Made by a program: the position numbers and the translations under genes
Source of the DNA: an uncultured Clostridia bacterium
GTDB lineage: Bacteria > Bacillota > Clostridia > Christensenellales > CAG-917
Assembly (NCBI GenBank): GCA_934277615.1
Contig: CAKQUV010000004.1
Coordinates: forward strand, 1-64,000
Direction of reading: 5' to 3'
Length of the DNA: 64,000 bases
Shown here: positions 1 through 9,205 of the stretch, in pieces
How positions within the stretch are numbered: position 1 is the first letter of the stretch
Layout of the letters: each line of letters opens with the position of its first letter
Notes under the pieces: model-generated
What the model was told of the DNA's origin: nothing
Database searches by the model: none
What the model saw: only the letters and a program-made list of their open reading frames with translations

Positions 1-5
1 GTTAG

Positions 6-33
6 TTCAACTTGCGCTTGCGCAAACGTTGAA
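6..33. other. Perfect-stem hairpin at window edge
   Basis: TTCAAC (6-11) pairs with GTTGAA (28-33) and TTGCGC (12-17) with GCGCAA (20-25) around a two-base loop. No T-run follows on the plus strand, so it is not a clear terminator. The gene it belongs to may lie upstream of the window. The rest of 34-164 shows nothing I can assign. Confidence 0.4.
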
Positions 34-164
34 ACGGATATAAAAACAAGCACGCCTTGCGTGCCGAAGTTTGTGTAATGAAACAAGCCGTCAACGTGTG
101 TACCAAATACTAGCCTGGTTTTCGATTTGCCATTCCCTCAAATTAAATATTTACACATCTTCAT

Positions 165-193
165 TTGCAAATATCGCCGCGAGGATTTATAAT
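165..193 (+). promoter_or_regulatory. Sigma-70-type promoter of the dipeptidase gene
   Basis: TTGCAA (165-170) and TATAAT (188-193) are separated by 17 bases. The start codon at 222 follows after a leader of about 22 nt that contains the ribosome binding site GGAGG (212-216). Confidence 0.75.
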
Positions 194-221
194 ATTGTCA
201 ATGACATCAACGGAGGCTATT

Positions 222-1601
222 ATGGACATCCAAAAATATATGCCCGACATCATCGACACAATCCAAAACGCCGTACGCATCAAAACGGTTGAGGACACGC
301 CCGTTCCGGGAGGTCCGTTCGGACAAGGCAACAAGGATTGCCTGGAATACGTGCTCGGTGTGGCAAAAAATCTCGGTTTTCGCGCGGTGAATCTTGACGG
401 ATACTGCGGATATGCAGAAATCGGCGAAGGAAAAGACATCGTGGGCGTCATCGGGCACTTGGACGTAGTTCCCGAGGGCGACGGTTGGAAGCACCCTGCC
501 TATTCGGGCGAACTTGTAGACGACGAAATTTGGGGGCGCGGCACAATCGACGACAAAGGTCCGATCATCATCTCCCTGTACGCCGTCAAAGCGCTCATGG
601 ACGAGGGTTTTAAATTCAACAAGCGCGTACGCGTAATATTCGGTTGCAACGAGGAGACGCACTCCTACTGCATGGAGCATTATCTCAAAGTGGAAGAGCC
701 GATAACCTACGGCGTAACGCCCGACTCTGACTTTCCCGTCATCTTTGCGGAAAAATCCATAAACGGCATACAAATCAAAGGCAAATCCCGTCATTTCGGC
801 GGTGCAAAACTCGTATCTTTGGACGGCGGAATCGTCATCAACGCAGTGCCCGACGTCTGCACTTTCACACTGGACTGCTCCGATGTGTGCGCGGATTGCA
901 CGACGAAAGCGATATGCGCGTCTCTTGACAAAAACGGTTTAAAGCACACCCACGCTCAAGACGGCAACCTCGTTACGTTCACGGTATACGGCAAAGCGGC
1001 GCACGGCTCCGTTCCGCACCTCGGCGTAAATGCGGTTTCGTATGCAATAAACGCATTGAACGGCGTTGTGGAAAACGAATTTGTCGAGCTCTACAACAAA
1101 TATATTTCCACCTGCGTACACGGTGAAAAGCTTGGCTGCTTCGCAGAGGACGAATACGGCAAGATTGCTGTAAACGTAGGGCTTTGCAAGTTCGAAAACG
1201 ACGAATATTGCGTCAAAATCAACTCTCGCCTTCCCTTCAACACAAACACGGACAAAATGGTCGCCGAGATTAAGGACGCTCTCAAAGGCGAAAACGCCCA
1301 AGTTACCCTTCTTTCCTCCTCGCAAGGCTTCAAAATCGATCCCGAATCGGACATGATTCAGCTTTTGCTCTCGGCATATCGCAAAGTTACGGGCGACATG
1401 CAAAGCCAACCCATTTGCAGCGCAGGCGGGACGTACGCAAGAGAATTCACCAACTGCGTGGCATTCGGCCCCGAGATGAAAGGCTACGGCGAGATGATAA
1501 TCCACCAACCCAACGAGCGCATTTCGCTTGCGGCAATCGAGGCGATATTCAACGTCTATCACACCGCATACAGAGATTTGATTGAGAAAGTCAATTTCTA
1601 A
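222..1601 (+). CDS. M20 family dipeptidase, PepV/Sapep-like
   Basis: Cytosolic zinc dipeptidase of 459 aa, expected to split dipeptides and beta-alanyl dipeptides. The M20 metal ligands are visible in order: GHLDVVPEG near residue 79, GTIDDKGP near 110 (bridging Asp), GCNEETHSYC near 144 (catalytic Glu) and a C-terminal His in MIIHQPNE. Length and motif order fit the PepV/Sapep branch. An upstream in-frame ATG at 165 would add 19 residues but lies inside the promoter. The start at 222 has GGAGG five bases upstream. The gene is a single-gene unit ending at the terminator at 1676. It lies tail-to-tail with the phage-like cassette and shows no sign of belonging to it. Confidence 0.93.
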   Translation: MDIQKYMPDIIDTIQNAVRIKTVEDTPVPGGPFGQGNKDCLEYVLGVAKNLGFRAVNLDGYCGYAEIGEGKDIVGVIGHLDVVPEGDGWKHPAYSGELVDDEIWGRGTIDDKGPIIISLYAVKALMDEGFKFNKRVRVIFGCNEETHSYCMEHYLKVEEPITYGVTPDSDFPVIFAEKSINGIQIKGKSRHFGGAKLVSLDGGIVINAVPDVCTFTLDCSDVCADCTTKAICASLDKNGLKHTHAQDGNLVTFTVYGKAAHGSVPHLGVNAVSYAINALNGVVENEFVELYNKYISTCVHGEKLGCFAEDEYGKIAVNVGLCKFENDEYCVKINSRLPFNTNTDKMVAEIKDALKGENAQVTLLSSSQGFKIDPESDMIQLLLSAYRKVTGDMQSQPICSAGGTYAREFTNCVAFGPEMKGYGEMIIHQPNERISLAAIEAIFNVYHTAYRDLIEKVNF

Positions 1602-1675
1602 TCGGAGCATTCAAAAGCGGCACAATCAGTTGCAAAGCAATTAAAAAAACGTTGCAAACTCCACGCAAAAGCACA

Positions 1676-1703
1676 AAAAGCCTGCGCATTTACGCAGGCT
1701 TTT
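1676..1703. terminator. Bidirectional rho-independent terminator
   Basis: AAAAGCCTGCG pairs with CGCAGGCTTTT around the loop CATTTA, with A-runs and T-runs on both sides. It can end both the plus-strand dipeptidase and the minus-strand phage-like cassette. Confidence 0.85.
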
Positions 1704-1724
1704 CTTATCTTCAATCGGCAAATA

Positions 1725-2753
1725 TCAAAAATACTTCTTTTGAGAATTATTTTTACTTTGCAACGATGACAAGAGTTTGTTGTAGTATTCCCCGAGATAA
1801 TACTTCATATTAGGCGACGCTTTGAGCGCGTCCGCAGCGATATCCGGCGAAAGCGAACTGTAAAAATCGTACGCCACCTGATATCTTTCGGAATAGTTTT
1901 TCAGTTTATCGCCGCTATACCCGTATTGACTTTCATATTCGCGCTGTTGTTTTTCCTTCTCGAACTTATCCTTTTCGTATTTTTTGAGGTAATCGGATAT
2001 TTTCTTTTGGCGGTTTTCCTCATACGCCTCGTTCTTTTGACGGATCTCGTTGTTATACTTCTCATACTTTTCCACCGTCTTATCCCTCTCGTCTTTGAGT
2101 CGGTTGATTTTTTCCTCGAGCTCGACGGCGTATTTCAAATCGAGTTCCGAAAGCGCGCTATCCTTATCTCTTTCAAGCTTTGCGATGCTGTCGTTGATAT
2201 CCGCCACCGCCTTCGAATATGCGTTTTCCGCGTCGGATGCGGATTTAAGATGCGACGCGTCCAAAGCGTCCATACTTCCTGTCGCGATACTGCTTCTTGC
2301 GATGCCTCTTTTGAGCAAATTATCGTTGGCGTCTTCCCTGAGTTGCTTATAGAGTTTGTCCAGATTTTCATAACTCTGTTTAAGCGTTTCTCCCGCCGCC
2401 TTTTTATTTTCGGCAAGAGCGTCGATTGCGCTTTGATACTTGTCGTCAAGATTATTGACCGCTTGTTTTTTGCTCAAATCGATACGTCCCTGCGCCTCTT
2501 TGACGATATCGTCGTCAGTACGCGGCGTGTATTCGATTTCTTTAAGTCCGGACTCTTTTGGAAAGAGCGAATCGAGATCGGGCTCTTCATCTTTCGGCAA
2601 AGAATCGTCGTATTGTTTTTCGAGTTCTTTGAGCTTGTCCACTACCGAATTTTCCTTATTCAACGCCTCGTTGATTTTCTTTTGTCTTTCCTCTTCGAGT
2701 TGCTGATCGGTCTTAAACAAATTCTTAAACTCATCCCATATTGATGATGCCAT
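1725..2753 (-). CDS. Coiled-coil phage-cassette protein, unknown role
   Basis: 342 aa, last gene of the capsid cassette and directly before the terminator at 1676. It is strongly charged (K/E/D-rich). Long heptad-like helices are predictable at about residues 15-60 and 85-265, including KLERDKDSALSELDLKYAVE. There is no signal peptide or enzyme motif. The position after the gp10-like hub fits a virion-internal, ejection or tail-needle-like protein, but I do not recognise a family. The ATG at 2753 has AAGGAGG upstream, just past the stop of the 46-aa gene. Confidence 0.7.
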   Translation of the reverse strand: MASSIWDEFKNLFKTDQQLEEERQKKINEALNKENSVVDKLKELEKQYDDSLPKDEEPDLDSLFPKESGLKEIEYTPRTDDDIVKEAQGRIDLSKKQAVNNLDDKYQSAIDALAENKKAAGETLKQSYENLDKLYKQLREDANDNLLKRGIARSSIATGSMDALDASHLKSASDAENAYSKAVADINDSIAKLERDKDSALSELDLKYAVELEEKINRLKDERDKTVEKYEKYNNEIRQKNEAYEENRQKKISDYLKKYEKDKFEKEKQQREYESQYGYSGDKLKNYSERYQVAYDFYSSLSPDIAADALKASPNMKYYLGEYYNKLLSSLQSKNNSQKKYF

Positions 2754-2762
2754 AAAACCTCC

Positions 2763-2903
2763 TTATGCGCTCGTTTGTTGCGTATCGGATGAAGCCGCCG
2801 ACAATTGTTGCACCTGATTTTTAAGGGTGGCAACCGCCTTTTCCAACACTGCGACTCTCACGACCAACTCTTCGAGCGTAGATACAATTTCGCCTATATT
2901 CAT
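2763..2903 (-). CDS. Small 46-aa heptad-repeat protein of the phage cassette
   Basis: A short frame between the gp10-like gene and the 342-aa gene. It starts ATG at 2903 with AGGTGAG just upstream and stops TAA at 2763. The product begins MNIGEIVSTLEELVVRVAVL and has a heptad of hydrophobic residues through about residue 38 (leucine-zipper-like), then a polar SSDTQQTSA tail. The tight packing (2 bp after the previous stop, 9 bp before the next start) supports a real gene. Function unknown; short coiled-coil assembly factors are common in such cassettes. Confidence 0.6.
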   Translation of the reverse strand: MNIGEIVSTLEELVVRVAVLEKAVATLKNQVQQLSAASSDTQQTSA

Positions 2904-2905
2904 AC

Positions 2906-4333
2906 TCACCTCTTGCTCAAGTCGACGTTTACGCAAAGCGGCGCGATATACGCGTTTTCCTGCGTGCTTTCTATTTCGAATTCCAGCACCGAGCCGCTTT
3001 TTTCGACAATGACGTTTTGCAATTTCTCGCTGCCCTTGACCTTGCGTTCATACTTTTTCCCGTCCAGAATAATGCGCAACGTGGCAGGATATTTGCAAAG
3101 CAGCGTGATATCCCTCACCGTAATCATATATGGATATTGCGCCGTATCCGTCGGACTTTTATACACTTTTTTGAGTGCGGTTTCAAACAACTTTCCGCTC
3201 TCGGATATCATCCCCAGACGGTACTTGTTATCGTCGCCGAACACACACAGCATATCCGAGCCGTTGTGCGCTTTGACGGGCGAAAGCCAAGTGCAATTCA
3301 TCCCCTCGAGCACCGAAACGCTGCCGTTTTTCACGTTAAAAGCCACTATTGCGTCATTGCCGTCCGAGGCGTTCTCCGACAAATTGCAAGCGATATAATA
3401 GCAGTCGTCGATAAAACTCGCGCACAACGTCTTTTTGTTTTCGATGTTCGGAATCTCCTTTCCCACTCGCACCGAATTGTATCCGTCAAAGGCAAACACG
3501 CCGTTTTCCGCGCAGTACATAATTTTATCTCCGCATAGCGCAATCGAGTCTTTATATATACGTCCCGTATCGGTAAAGATCTTTTTTAGCAAAAAATCGT
3601 TCTGATCTCCGTATGCGGTAAGTCTGAAAATACCATACTCCCTAAACACGTAGAGGTAGTTTGAAAAGGACGCGACTTTTAAGACCTCGCCGCACTCGTC
3701 GGCAAAGTTTATAAAGCCTGCCTCTTTAGGACTTATCTTCCAATTGGTAGGATCGAAATCGTCCGAGAACCACACTTGATTCTTGCTTCCGTTTACGCTT
3801 CCGAACACTCTCTCGTTGTGGATTGTTATAGACGAAAATTTCGGTGCGTCGCTGAGCACGTACGTCTTAGAGTCGTCAATCGCAAACACAGGGTCTATCT
3901 TTGAGGAAAGCAGCAACATGTCTTTATCGTTGTAATTGTAATTGACAGCGTCCACGTCGCCGTCCATATAGAGAGTTATCAACTGGTGCCACGTATCCTC
4001 TTTAAACACCGACGTGTACCAAAACGAGCTGTCGGACAAATGCGCCACAAGCCTGTCGTCGTGCTGCCCGTTCGTAATCTTTCTATACAGAAACACCTTT
4101 TTTATACCCTTATCTGCGGCGAACGTCGGATATGCGTGTCGCAAAGTGCTCGGATACTGATAATATCCCGTCGCGGCGTCTATGCCGATTTTCCCCGACA
4201 AAACCCCCTTGTCGAATGCGAAATTAAAGCACTCCTTTGCGTGCGCCATATCCGTAACGCCCTCGTCCAGCGAGTTTACAAGCCCTTGAAATCCCACGCG
4301 GATTTTCCTGTTTTTAACGGGAATACTTTTCAC
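2906..4333 (-). CDS. Phage tail-hub / DNA-stabilization protein, P22 gp10-like
   Basis: 475 aa, beta-rich, with repeating short strands such as RVFGSVNGSKNQVWFSDDFD and YLYVFREYGIFRLTAYGD, as in podoviral head-to-tail stabilization proteins with a propeller-like fold. Its length matches P22 gp10 (about 470 aa) and it follows the gp4-like gene, as in P22. The start is uncertain. GTG at 4333 gives a GTGA overlap with the upstream stop and a GGAGG about 8 nt upstream, so I prefer it to the GTG at 4342. Assignment rests on gene order and general texture, not on a catalytic motif. Confidence 0.65.
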   Translation of the reverse strand: MKSIPVKNRKIRVGFQGLVNSLDEGVTDMAHAKECFNFAFDKGVLSGKIGIDAATGYYQYPSTLRHAYPTFAADKGIKKVFLYRKITNGQHDDRLVAHLSDSSFWYTSVFKEDTWHQLITLYMDGDVDAVNYNYNDKDMLLLSSKIDPVFAIDDSKTYVLSDAPKFSSITIHNERVFGSVNGSKNQVWFSDDFDPTNWKISPKEAGFINFADECGEVLKVASFSNYLYVFREYGIFRLTAYGDQNDFLLKKIFTDTGRIYKDSIALCGDKIMYCAENGVFAFDGYNSVRVGKEIPNIENKKTLCASFIDDCYYIACNLSENASDGNDAIVAFNVKNGSVSVLEGMNCTWLSPVKAHNGSDMLCVFGDDNKYRLGMISESGKLFETALKKVYKSPTDTAQYPYMITVRDITLLCKYPATLRIILDGKKYERKVKGSEKLQNVIVEKSGSVLEFEIESTQENAYIAPLCVNVDLSKR

Positions 4334-4884
4334 TCCTTCCACCTCCTCGCCTTGATGACGATGCTTCTGCCCTTGTATTTGAGTTCGTTCATCTGTTCTC
4401 TGAACTCTCCGTCAAAACTCCTCGCAAGGTCAAAAACTTTGTTTTGAAAGTAGTATTCTCCAAGCACTCCGCAGCAAAACGCGCTTTGCGACACTCTGAG
4501 GTCGTTGATTTCGCTGTTGATATTAAGGTCTGTTTCAGAAGGCATACACACGTATTTTATAATCGCTCCGCCCTCGATTTCGGCTAGGATAGACGGCGTT
4601 TGCACACAAAACGGCACGGACGAATCCCCCGCCTTGATACTGACGATATACAGTGGTTTTCTATGCAAGGACGAAAGCGGAGTTTTGCCGTTCTCGAACG
4701 TTACCTTTTGCGAGTAGTAAACGGGGATATATCTGGACGCGATTTCTCTATACACGATATTGCACGCGCCGAGCAATTTATCTTGCAACTCTTTTTGTTC
4801 GTCGGTGAGTTGTGCCGACGACGTCGTAAAGTCCTTCTCGCCCATTCTGCGCAAGCACTCTCCGATAACTTTCTTTATATTCAT
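4330..4884 (-). CDS. Putative head-tail connector, P22 gp4-like
   Basis: 184 aa, beginning MNIKKVIGECLRRMGEKDFT. An N-terminal helical part (residues 1-55) is followed by a strand-rich middle and a C-terminal helix, the layout of gp4/gp6-type connector adaptors that dock under the portal. It overlaps the 102-aa gene by ATGA at 4881-4884 and is followed by the gp10-like gene, which is the P22 order. Placement and size are the main evidence. There is no diagnostic motif. Confidence 0.55.
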   Translation of the reverse strand: MNIKKVIGECLRRMGEKDFTTSSAQLTDEQKELQDKLLGACNIVYREIASRYIPVYYSQKVTFENGKTPLSSLHRKPLYIVSIKAGDSSVPFCVQTPSILAEIEGGAIIKYVCMPSETDLNINSEINDLRVSQSAFCCGVLGEYYFQNKVFDLARSFDGEFREQMNELKYKGRSIVIKARRWKE

Positions 4885-5189
4885 AGCAGTTCCTCCGTTA
4901 TAGCAAAAGTTTTTTCGCGAGCCGTTTTCTCGTTCCTGATGTCGATATCTCGGTTGTTTTTCTCAATTTCGTCCATAAGAGCGGACAGATTTTCAATCCT
5001 TGTTTTGCGCGCATATTCGATACATCTTGCGTCGAGGCGGTCAAAGGGCAACGCAATCTGCATTGCCCCTTTCGCGTAAATCTCGAAACGACCGCGTTTG
5101 CGGTTAAAAAACAACTCGTAATTTCTATCGACCTGTTTCAGTCTGCGCGCGATGTGAAACAAATCGTCCACGACTTTGACGAGTTCCAT
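4881..5189 (-). CDS. Small phage-cassette protein, unknown (102 aa)
   Basis: Begins MELVKVVDDLFHIARRLKQV, largely helical and charged, and sits between coat and connector genes. It starts 3 bp after the coat stop and is coupled to the next gene by ATGA. In tailed phages this slot often holds a head-completion or decoration protein, but I do not recognise this one. No clear Shine-Dalgarno precedes its ATG, so translation probably depends on coupling to the coat gene. Confidence 0.55.
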   Translation of the reverse strand: MELVKVVDDLFHIARRLKQVDRNYELFFNRKRGRFEIYAKGAMQIALPFDRLDARCIEYARKTRIENLSALMDEIEKNNRDIDIRNEKTAREKTFAITEELL

Positions 5190-5192
5190 ACG

Positions 5193-6575
5193 TTAAGTCC
5201 AGGACGCCACGAGCGTTGTATCCGCCATAATCGGCGTAGAGAAGCTAAACGCCTCGCCGTTTCTCTTCCATCCTGCAAACGTCTTGCCCGACATAGTGGG
5301 CGCAACGGGTTGAACGGCAAGACCGCCGGGAAGAACGATTTGGTTGGAAACCGCGCTGCCGCCGTTGGAGTCGAATGCCACCATATAGAAATCTCTGTCC
5401 GAAGAAGTGCCTTTGAAGGTGAGTTTTGCCTGACCCATCGGGCGTTCGCAGAGCAAGTCGGCGTATTTCACCAAAGTTGCGCTGTAGCAAGCCTTATCCG
5501 CAACCTGATGCAAAACGGTACCGCCCTCGCCTTCAAGCCAACGCCAGTCGCAGAGTTGATGAAGTTTGAAGTCCTCGCTGTTGAGGATATACATGCTGTT
5601 GTCCTCAACAAATCTGTCCGCAACAAACGGAATACCCGAATAAGACAACGCCTTATAACCGCCGTCGAGGTTGAGATAGTCGATATTGGTGCGGTTTTTA
5701 CAGAGATAATCGACGTATTGCTTTCTCATCTTGTAAGACGCGACGATAAAGTCAACCGTGCCGCCGGAAGTGGATTCCACGGCGTCGATGGCGTCTTGAA
5801 TCGCGCCCGTGCTTACAGCGGCGTCGATTGTCTTGGTGTAAGGCTTGAGGAAGGAATATTCGCTTCTGTTCAAGCCGTAAAGCGTGTTGCCGTTGCCGAA
5901 AATCGCCTCAAGACCTGTGATTTCGTTGCCTTTTGAGCCTTGCACGTAAATATAGCAGCCTGCGTTGTAAACGCTGGGTGCGTTTTTGCTGAAAGTTACG
6001 ATGTTGTTTTCTCTGTCGATAGACACGATTCTGGAACCCGACAAAACGGTATCTTTCGAGCCGATTTCGGAGTAGAAATCGATAGTCATGCCTTCCATAA
6101 TGTTTCTCGTGCTTTCAACGACCACTTTGTTCTTTGCGCCGGTGGTGTTTGCAACGGTTTTTGCGATACGACCGAAGCCGTCGCCGTAAAGCATACGCCC
6201 GAAGTTGAATTTGCTTGCCTTCAAAAGACCGTCCATTTCTGCGTTGAGCAAGTTGACAAATGCGCCTGCGCTGTTTTGAGAGGCGCGGATAGCCTTATCG
6301 GAAAGTTCGATTTTACCGAAGAGGTTTTTGAGCGTGAGCGTAAATTGCACGTAGTTGTTGCCGCCGCTTACGGGAAGCGTATCCGTTTCTGCGCCGCTGC
6401 CTATGCCGCCGTTGATTCCGTAAGGAGCAAGTTTCTTGATTTCCTTGCCCCAAACGTCGGACGTGGTTTGACCGATTTTTGCGAGCAACGGGTTGACGCC
6501 CACGTTGAGTTGATCTGCGAGTACGCCGAGATAGAATGTTTTAAGAGCCTTATCGGCGTTTGAAATTGTTACCAT
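5193..6575 (-). CDS. Major coat protein with C-terminal InlB-B-type repeat domain
   Basis: 460 aa. Residues 1 to about 390 look like a phage major capsid protein of the HK97-fold type (N-terminal MVTISNADKALKTFYLG, then a long mixed region), placed after the scaffold gene. The last 65 residues form a separate domain, starting VAFDSNGGSAVSNQIVLPGG and ending MADTTLVASWT, with the FxGW core (KTFAGW). This is the Listeria-Bacteroides / InlB B-repeat pattern known from bacterial surface proteins. The start at 6575 has AAGGAG seven bases upstream, while the in-frame ATG at 6590 has none. The extra domain would probably sit on the capsid exterior. The coat call is mainly from context; the repeat-domain call is from motif. 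Confidence 0.72.
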   Translation of the reverse strand: MVTISNADKALKTFYLGVLADQLNVGVNPLLAKIGQTTSDVWGKEIKKLAPYGINGGIGSGAETDTLPVSGGNNYVQFTLTLKNLFGKIELSDKAIRASQNSAGAFVNLLNAEMDGLLKASKFNFGRMLYGDGFGRIAKTVANTTGAKNKVVVESTRNIMEGMTIDFYSEIGSKDTVLSGSRIVSIDRENNIVTFSKNAPSVYNAGCYIYVQGSKGNEITGLEAIFGNGNTLYGLNRSEYSFLKPYTKTIDAAVSTGAIQDAIDAVESTSGGTVDFIVASYKMRKQYVDYLCKNRTNIDYLNLDGGYKALSYSGIPFVADRFVEDNSMYILNSEDFKLHQLCDWRWLEGEGGTVLHQVADKACYSATLVKYADLLCERPMGQAKLTFKGTSSDRDFYMVAFDSNGGSAVSNQIVLPGGLAVQPVAPTMSGKTFAGWKRNGEAFSFSTPIMADTTLVASWT

Positions 6576-6586
6576 AATATTCTCCT

Positions 6587-7318
6587 TCATTTATTATTTT
6601 TGAGAAACAGAGCGCCTGCCTCTTCGATGGTTTTGGGCTTTGTATCCGGAGCAACGCATTGGAGTCCGCCTCTCGACATAATCGCAGGAGGCATACCCTT
6701 GCGCATCTCGCCGAGATACTTTTCTATAACAGCCTGTTTCACCGTGTCCGAGCACAGCACGTAGTCGTTCAAAAATTGTCCGTCGGAAAGCAGTTGTTCG
6801 GGCGTTTTGAACTTTTCCGAAAGCACGCTCACAAGCGCAACGTCCAGACAATTTTTATCTTGTCTGAGGTCGGGATTGTCAATGAGAATTTTTGCGATAT
6901 CTTTCGCAAAAGGTTTTGCGGACGGGGTTCTTTCAAAAAACTTATCCACCGCCTCTTTCCAATCCTCTTCCTTTTTAAACGGCGTTTGCATCGCGTTTTC
7001 GAGTTCCTTCAGCCTTTGCGATTTTTTGGTAAACTCTTTTTCGAGCAGACCGTAAGCGCGCAACAGCTCCTCAGGGTTTTTGAATTTTCCTATTTCTCGA
7101 TTGGTTGTTTCTTTATCTTCTTTTTCGTCTTTAACGTCTTTTTCGTTTTGTGCTTCAATTTGCACATCTTGCGTTTTATCTTGCTCGTTTATATCTATAA
7201 ACTCCTGATTTTGTTCGTTGCTCATAATCGCGTCGGCAATATCATCGCCTGAGCAAGCGGTTTGAATCTTGTCCGCGATTCTTTGCTTTATAGCCTCTTT
7301 GATGTCATTTTCGTTCAT
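6587..7318 (-). CDS. Putative scaffolding protein
   Basis: 243 aa, highly charged and helical: an acidic and glutamine-rich N-terminal half (about residues 40-100), a middle with KFKNPEELLRAYGLLEKEFT, and a helical C-terminus. Position between portal and coat, size and composition match phage scaffolding proteins (P22 gp8 is about 300 aa). It overlaps the portal stop by ATGA at 7315-7318. No protease motif was seen, so scaffold removal would not be by self-cleavage. Confidence 0.65.
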   Translation of the reverse strand: MNENDIKEAIKQRIADKIQTACSGDDIADAIMSNEQNQEFIDINEQDKTQDVQIEAQNEKDVKDEKEDKETTNREIGKFKNPEELLRAYGLLEKEFTKKSQRLKELENAMQTPFKKEEDWKEAVDKFFERTPSAKPFAKDIAKILIDNPDLRQDKNCLDVALVSVLSEKFKTPEQLLSDGQFLNDYVLCSDTVKQAVIEKYLGEMRKGMPPAIMSRGGLQCVAPDTKPKTIEEAGALFLKNNK

Positions 7319-9189
7319 AATGTCTTTTCCTCGTCAAATTGTTTTTGCATTTGCTCAACCCCCTTGGAGAGCGAAAGCAGCTCGTTGTGTTTTGCTATAT
7401 GGTTTGCCACTCTGTCGCGCATTGCCTTGTCTTTGGAGCACTTTGACGACACGATTTCTCTGACGTGTTCGGTGATGTGCATTGCGTGGTTGTCATAAAC
7501 GTCCACAGGCACGTCTTTTGTTTCTAGATCCATATTTTCTTTGAGCGCTTTCTTGCGATGCACCTCGTCGTCGTTACGTCCGTATTCCCAGTTTCCGAAT
7601 CCCAGAATTTCAAACAGTTTGGTCTTTGTAACCGACGACAGTTTCCCGTTATCGTCCTCGAAAAGTCCGAGTTTAAGAAGGTCATACACCATGGCGCGCC
7701 TTGCCGAAAGCGTATCCTCGATGTCGCTTATCGTATCGAAAACGATGTCCTCGCTGTCTATGTTTCCTGCAGAGAAAGAGGCGAGTTCCACCTCTCCGTT
7801 TTCGCCCGTGATACGCTTAACTCTCGGCACTTTTGCAAACTGACGGTACAGTCTTAATACGTGTTTGCTTATGCGTTTTACGCTCTCTCTGAGGCTGTCC
7901 GCCGTGAGTGCGATACGAGTATCGTCTTGCTCCAAAAGCAAGGAAATCGCAGTGCCCGACGCAACGTTTGCAGGCACTTGCGAATAAGTGGTAACCTCGC
8001 TCACGCCGCTTATCATTACAAATTCGTTGAGCAGTTTTTCCTCTTCTCGAGAGAATTCGCTCGGCACTTGCGTGGGCGATAGCGCGATAGGCGGATTGCT
8101 GCCTTGTCTGTACACCACCACTTTTCCCGGCGGCAATCCCTCTTCCTCGAGAGAGTCTGTATCCACCGAGCCGTCCTCAACCGCATACACGCCGACAGCC
8201 ATACGGTTCATATATTCGTGCTTTCTGTTTTTTACGGTGTTGTACGCTCTTTGCACGGGTATAATTCTCTCAACAACCGACGTTCCGAAGAAGTTGGAAA
8301 GGTTGTCTATACACACTTGTTTTGAAAACGGATAACCGCGCGTTCCGTCCTCGCCGTTGAGATAAGGCATATCCCCCATATAAAGAAGAGTATCGCCCGC
8401 AACGATAATCAATCGTCCGTTGGGATACTCTCTCGTCGGTTTCTCGTATTTTTCTATGACGGTTACGCTGTCCTCTCTCGTTTCTTTGACCACTCTCGGC
8501 ACGGACGCTACGTATCCGAATCCGCCTCCGGCTTGCACGTTGTCAAAGGAAAACACGTTCACCTCGCCGCCCTTCACGTCCTTGTTCCAGATGCGCTTGA
8601 CTTCTTTTGTCGTAAGCACTTTTGCATGGATAATGGACGATTGCTTGTCGATGTCGGTAATTGCGATGTCCTCCGGGAAAATCTCAAACGGCGGACACAA
8701 ATCGATGGTAACGTCCCCCTCTTTTATAAGACCTTCGGCGTCGAGCGCATGCCCTTTTTCGCTATCCCACGTGATTTTGAAAAACGCGCTTCCCGTAATC
8801 TCGCTCCAGGTATTTGCAAGCGCAAGTTGTTGTGAAAAGTCGTTTTCTTTGCACACCGCGTCGATAAGTTTTGTCGCAAGCGACGCAGAAGCCACGTCGT
8901 CGTCATCGTTGGTTGCAGGTCGCACCTGCGCTCTTGCCTTAACTCTTCCGAGCTTTGCAAGACGAGTTTCGAGTATAGGCGCGATGTGGTTATACACCTC
9001 TCTTTCTTGCCAGAAATACTCTTTTCCGCTTTCCTCGATATCGCCTTTGGACGATATTTGCGCAAATTGGTTTCCCACAACAAAATTCATATTGAGTCGC
9101 CAATTGAGTTCGACAGGTCGTCTTGCGTCCTGTCGTTTCTTAAAATCCGCGGTAACTTCCGCAACGATTTTTTCTTCGATATCGGTCAT
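7315..9189 (-). CDS. Phage portal protein, P22-type
   Basis: 624 aa. The N-terminus (MTDIEEKIVAEVTADFKKRQ) with RRPVELNWRLNMNFVVGNQ, then YNHIAPILETRLAKLGRVKA, resembles P22/Epsilon15-type portals. These form the dodecameric DNA channel at the capsid vertex. The central region has ITGSAFFKITWDSEKG, and SGVSEVTTYSQVPANVASGT is typical of the crown-proximal segment. The C-terminal third is helical. AAGGAGA lies upstream of the ATG at 9189. Length is slightly below P22 gp1 (725 aa), so the barrel is probably short. No internal stop or frameshift. Confidence 0.85.
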   Translation of the reverse strand: MTDIEEKIVAEVTADFKKRQDARRPVELNWRLNMNFVVGNQFAQISSKGDIEESGKEYFWQEREVYNHIAPILETRLAKLGRVKARAQVRPATNDDDDVASASLATKLIDAVCKENDFSQQLALANTWSEITGSAFFKITWDSEKGHALDAEGLIKEGDVTIDLCPPFEIFPEDIAITDIDKQSSIIHAKVLTTKEVKRIWNKDVKGGEVNVFSFDNVQAGGGFGYVASVPRVVKETREDSVTVIEKYEKPTREYPNGRLIIVAGDTLLYMGDMPYLNGEDGTRGYPFSKQVCIDNLSNFFGTSVVERIIPVQRAYNTVKNRKHEYMNRMAVGVYAVEDGSVDTDSLEEEGLPPGKVVVYRQGSNPPIALSPTQVPSEFSREEEKLLNEFVMISGVSEVTTYSQVPANVASGTAISLLLEQDDTRIALTADSLRESVKRISKHVLRLYRQFAKVPRVKRITGENGEVELASFSAGNIDSEDIVFDTISDIEDTLSARRAMVYDLLKLGLFEDDNGKLSSVTKTKLFEILGFGNWEYGRNDDEVHRKKALKENMDLETKDVPVDVYDNHAMHITEHVREIVSSKCSKDKAMRDRVANHIAKHNELLSLSKGVEQMQKQFDEEKTL

Positions 9190-9205
9190 TTTTATATCTC
9201 CTTAT

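Noticed and set aside
1926..2744. Plus-strand open frame of 272 codons opposite the coiled-coil gene
   Set aside because: It is the antisense shadow of a Lys/Glu-rich gene, with no ribosome site and a Phe/Leu-rich composition expected from reversal.
5193..6590. Coat start at the ATG at 6590
   Set aside because: There is no ribosome binding site before it, whereas the ATG at 6575 has AAGGAG at ideal spacing.
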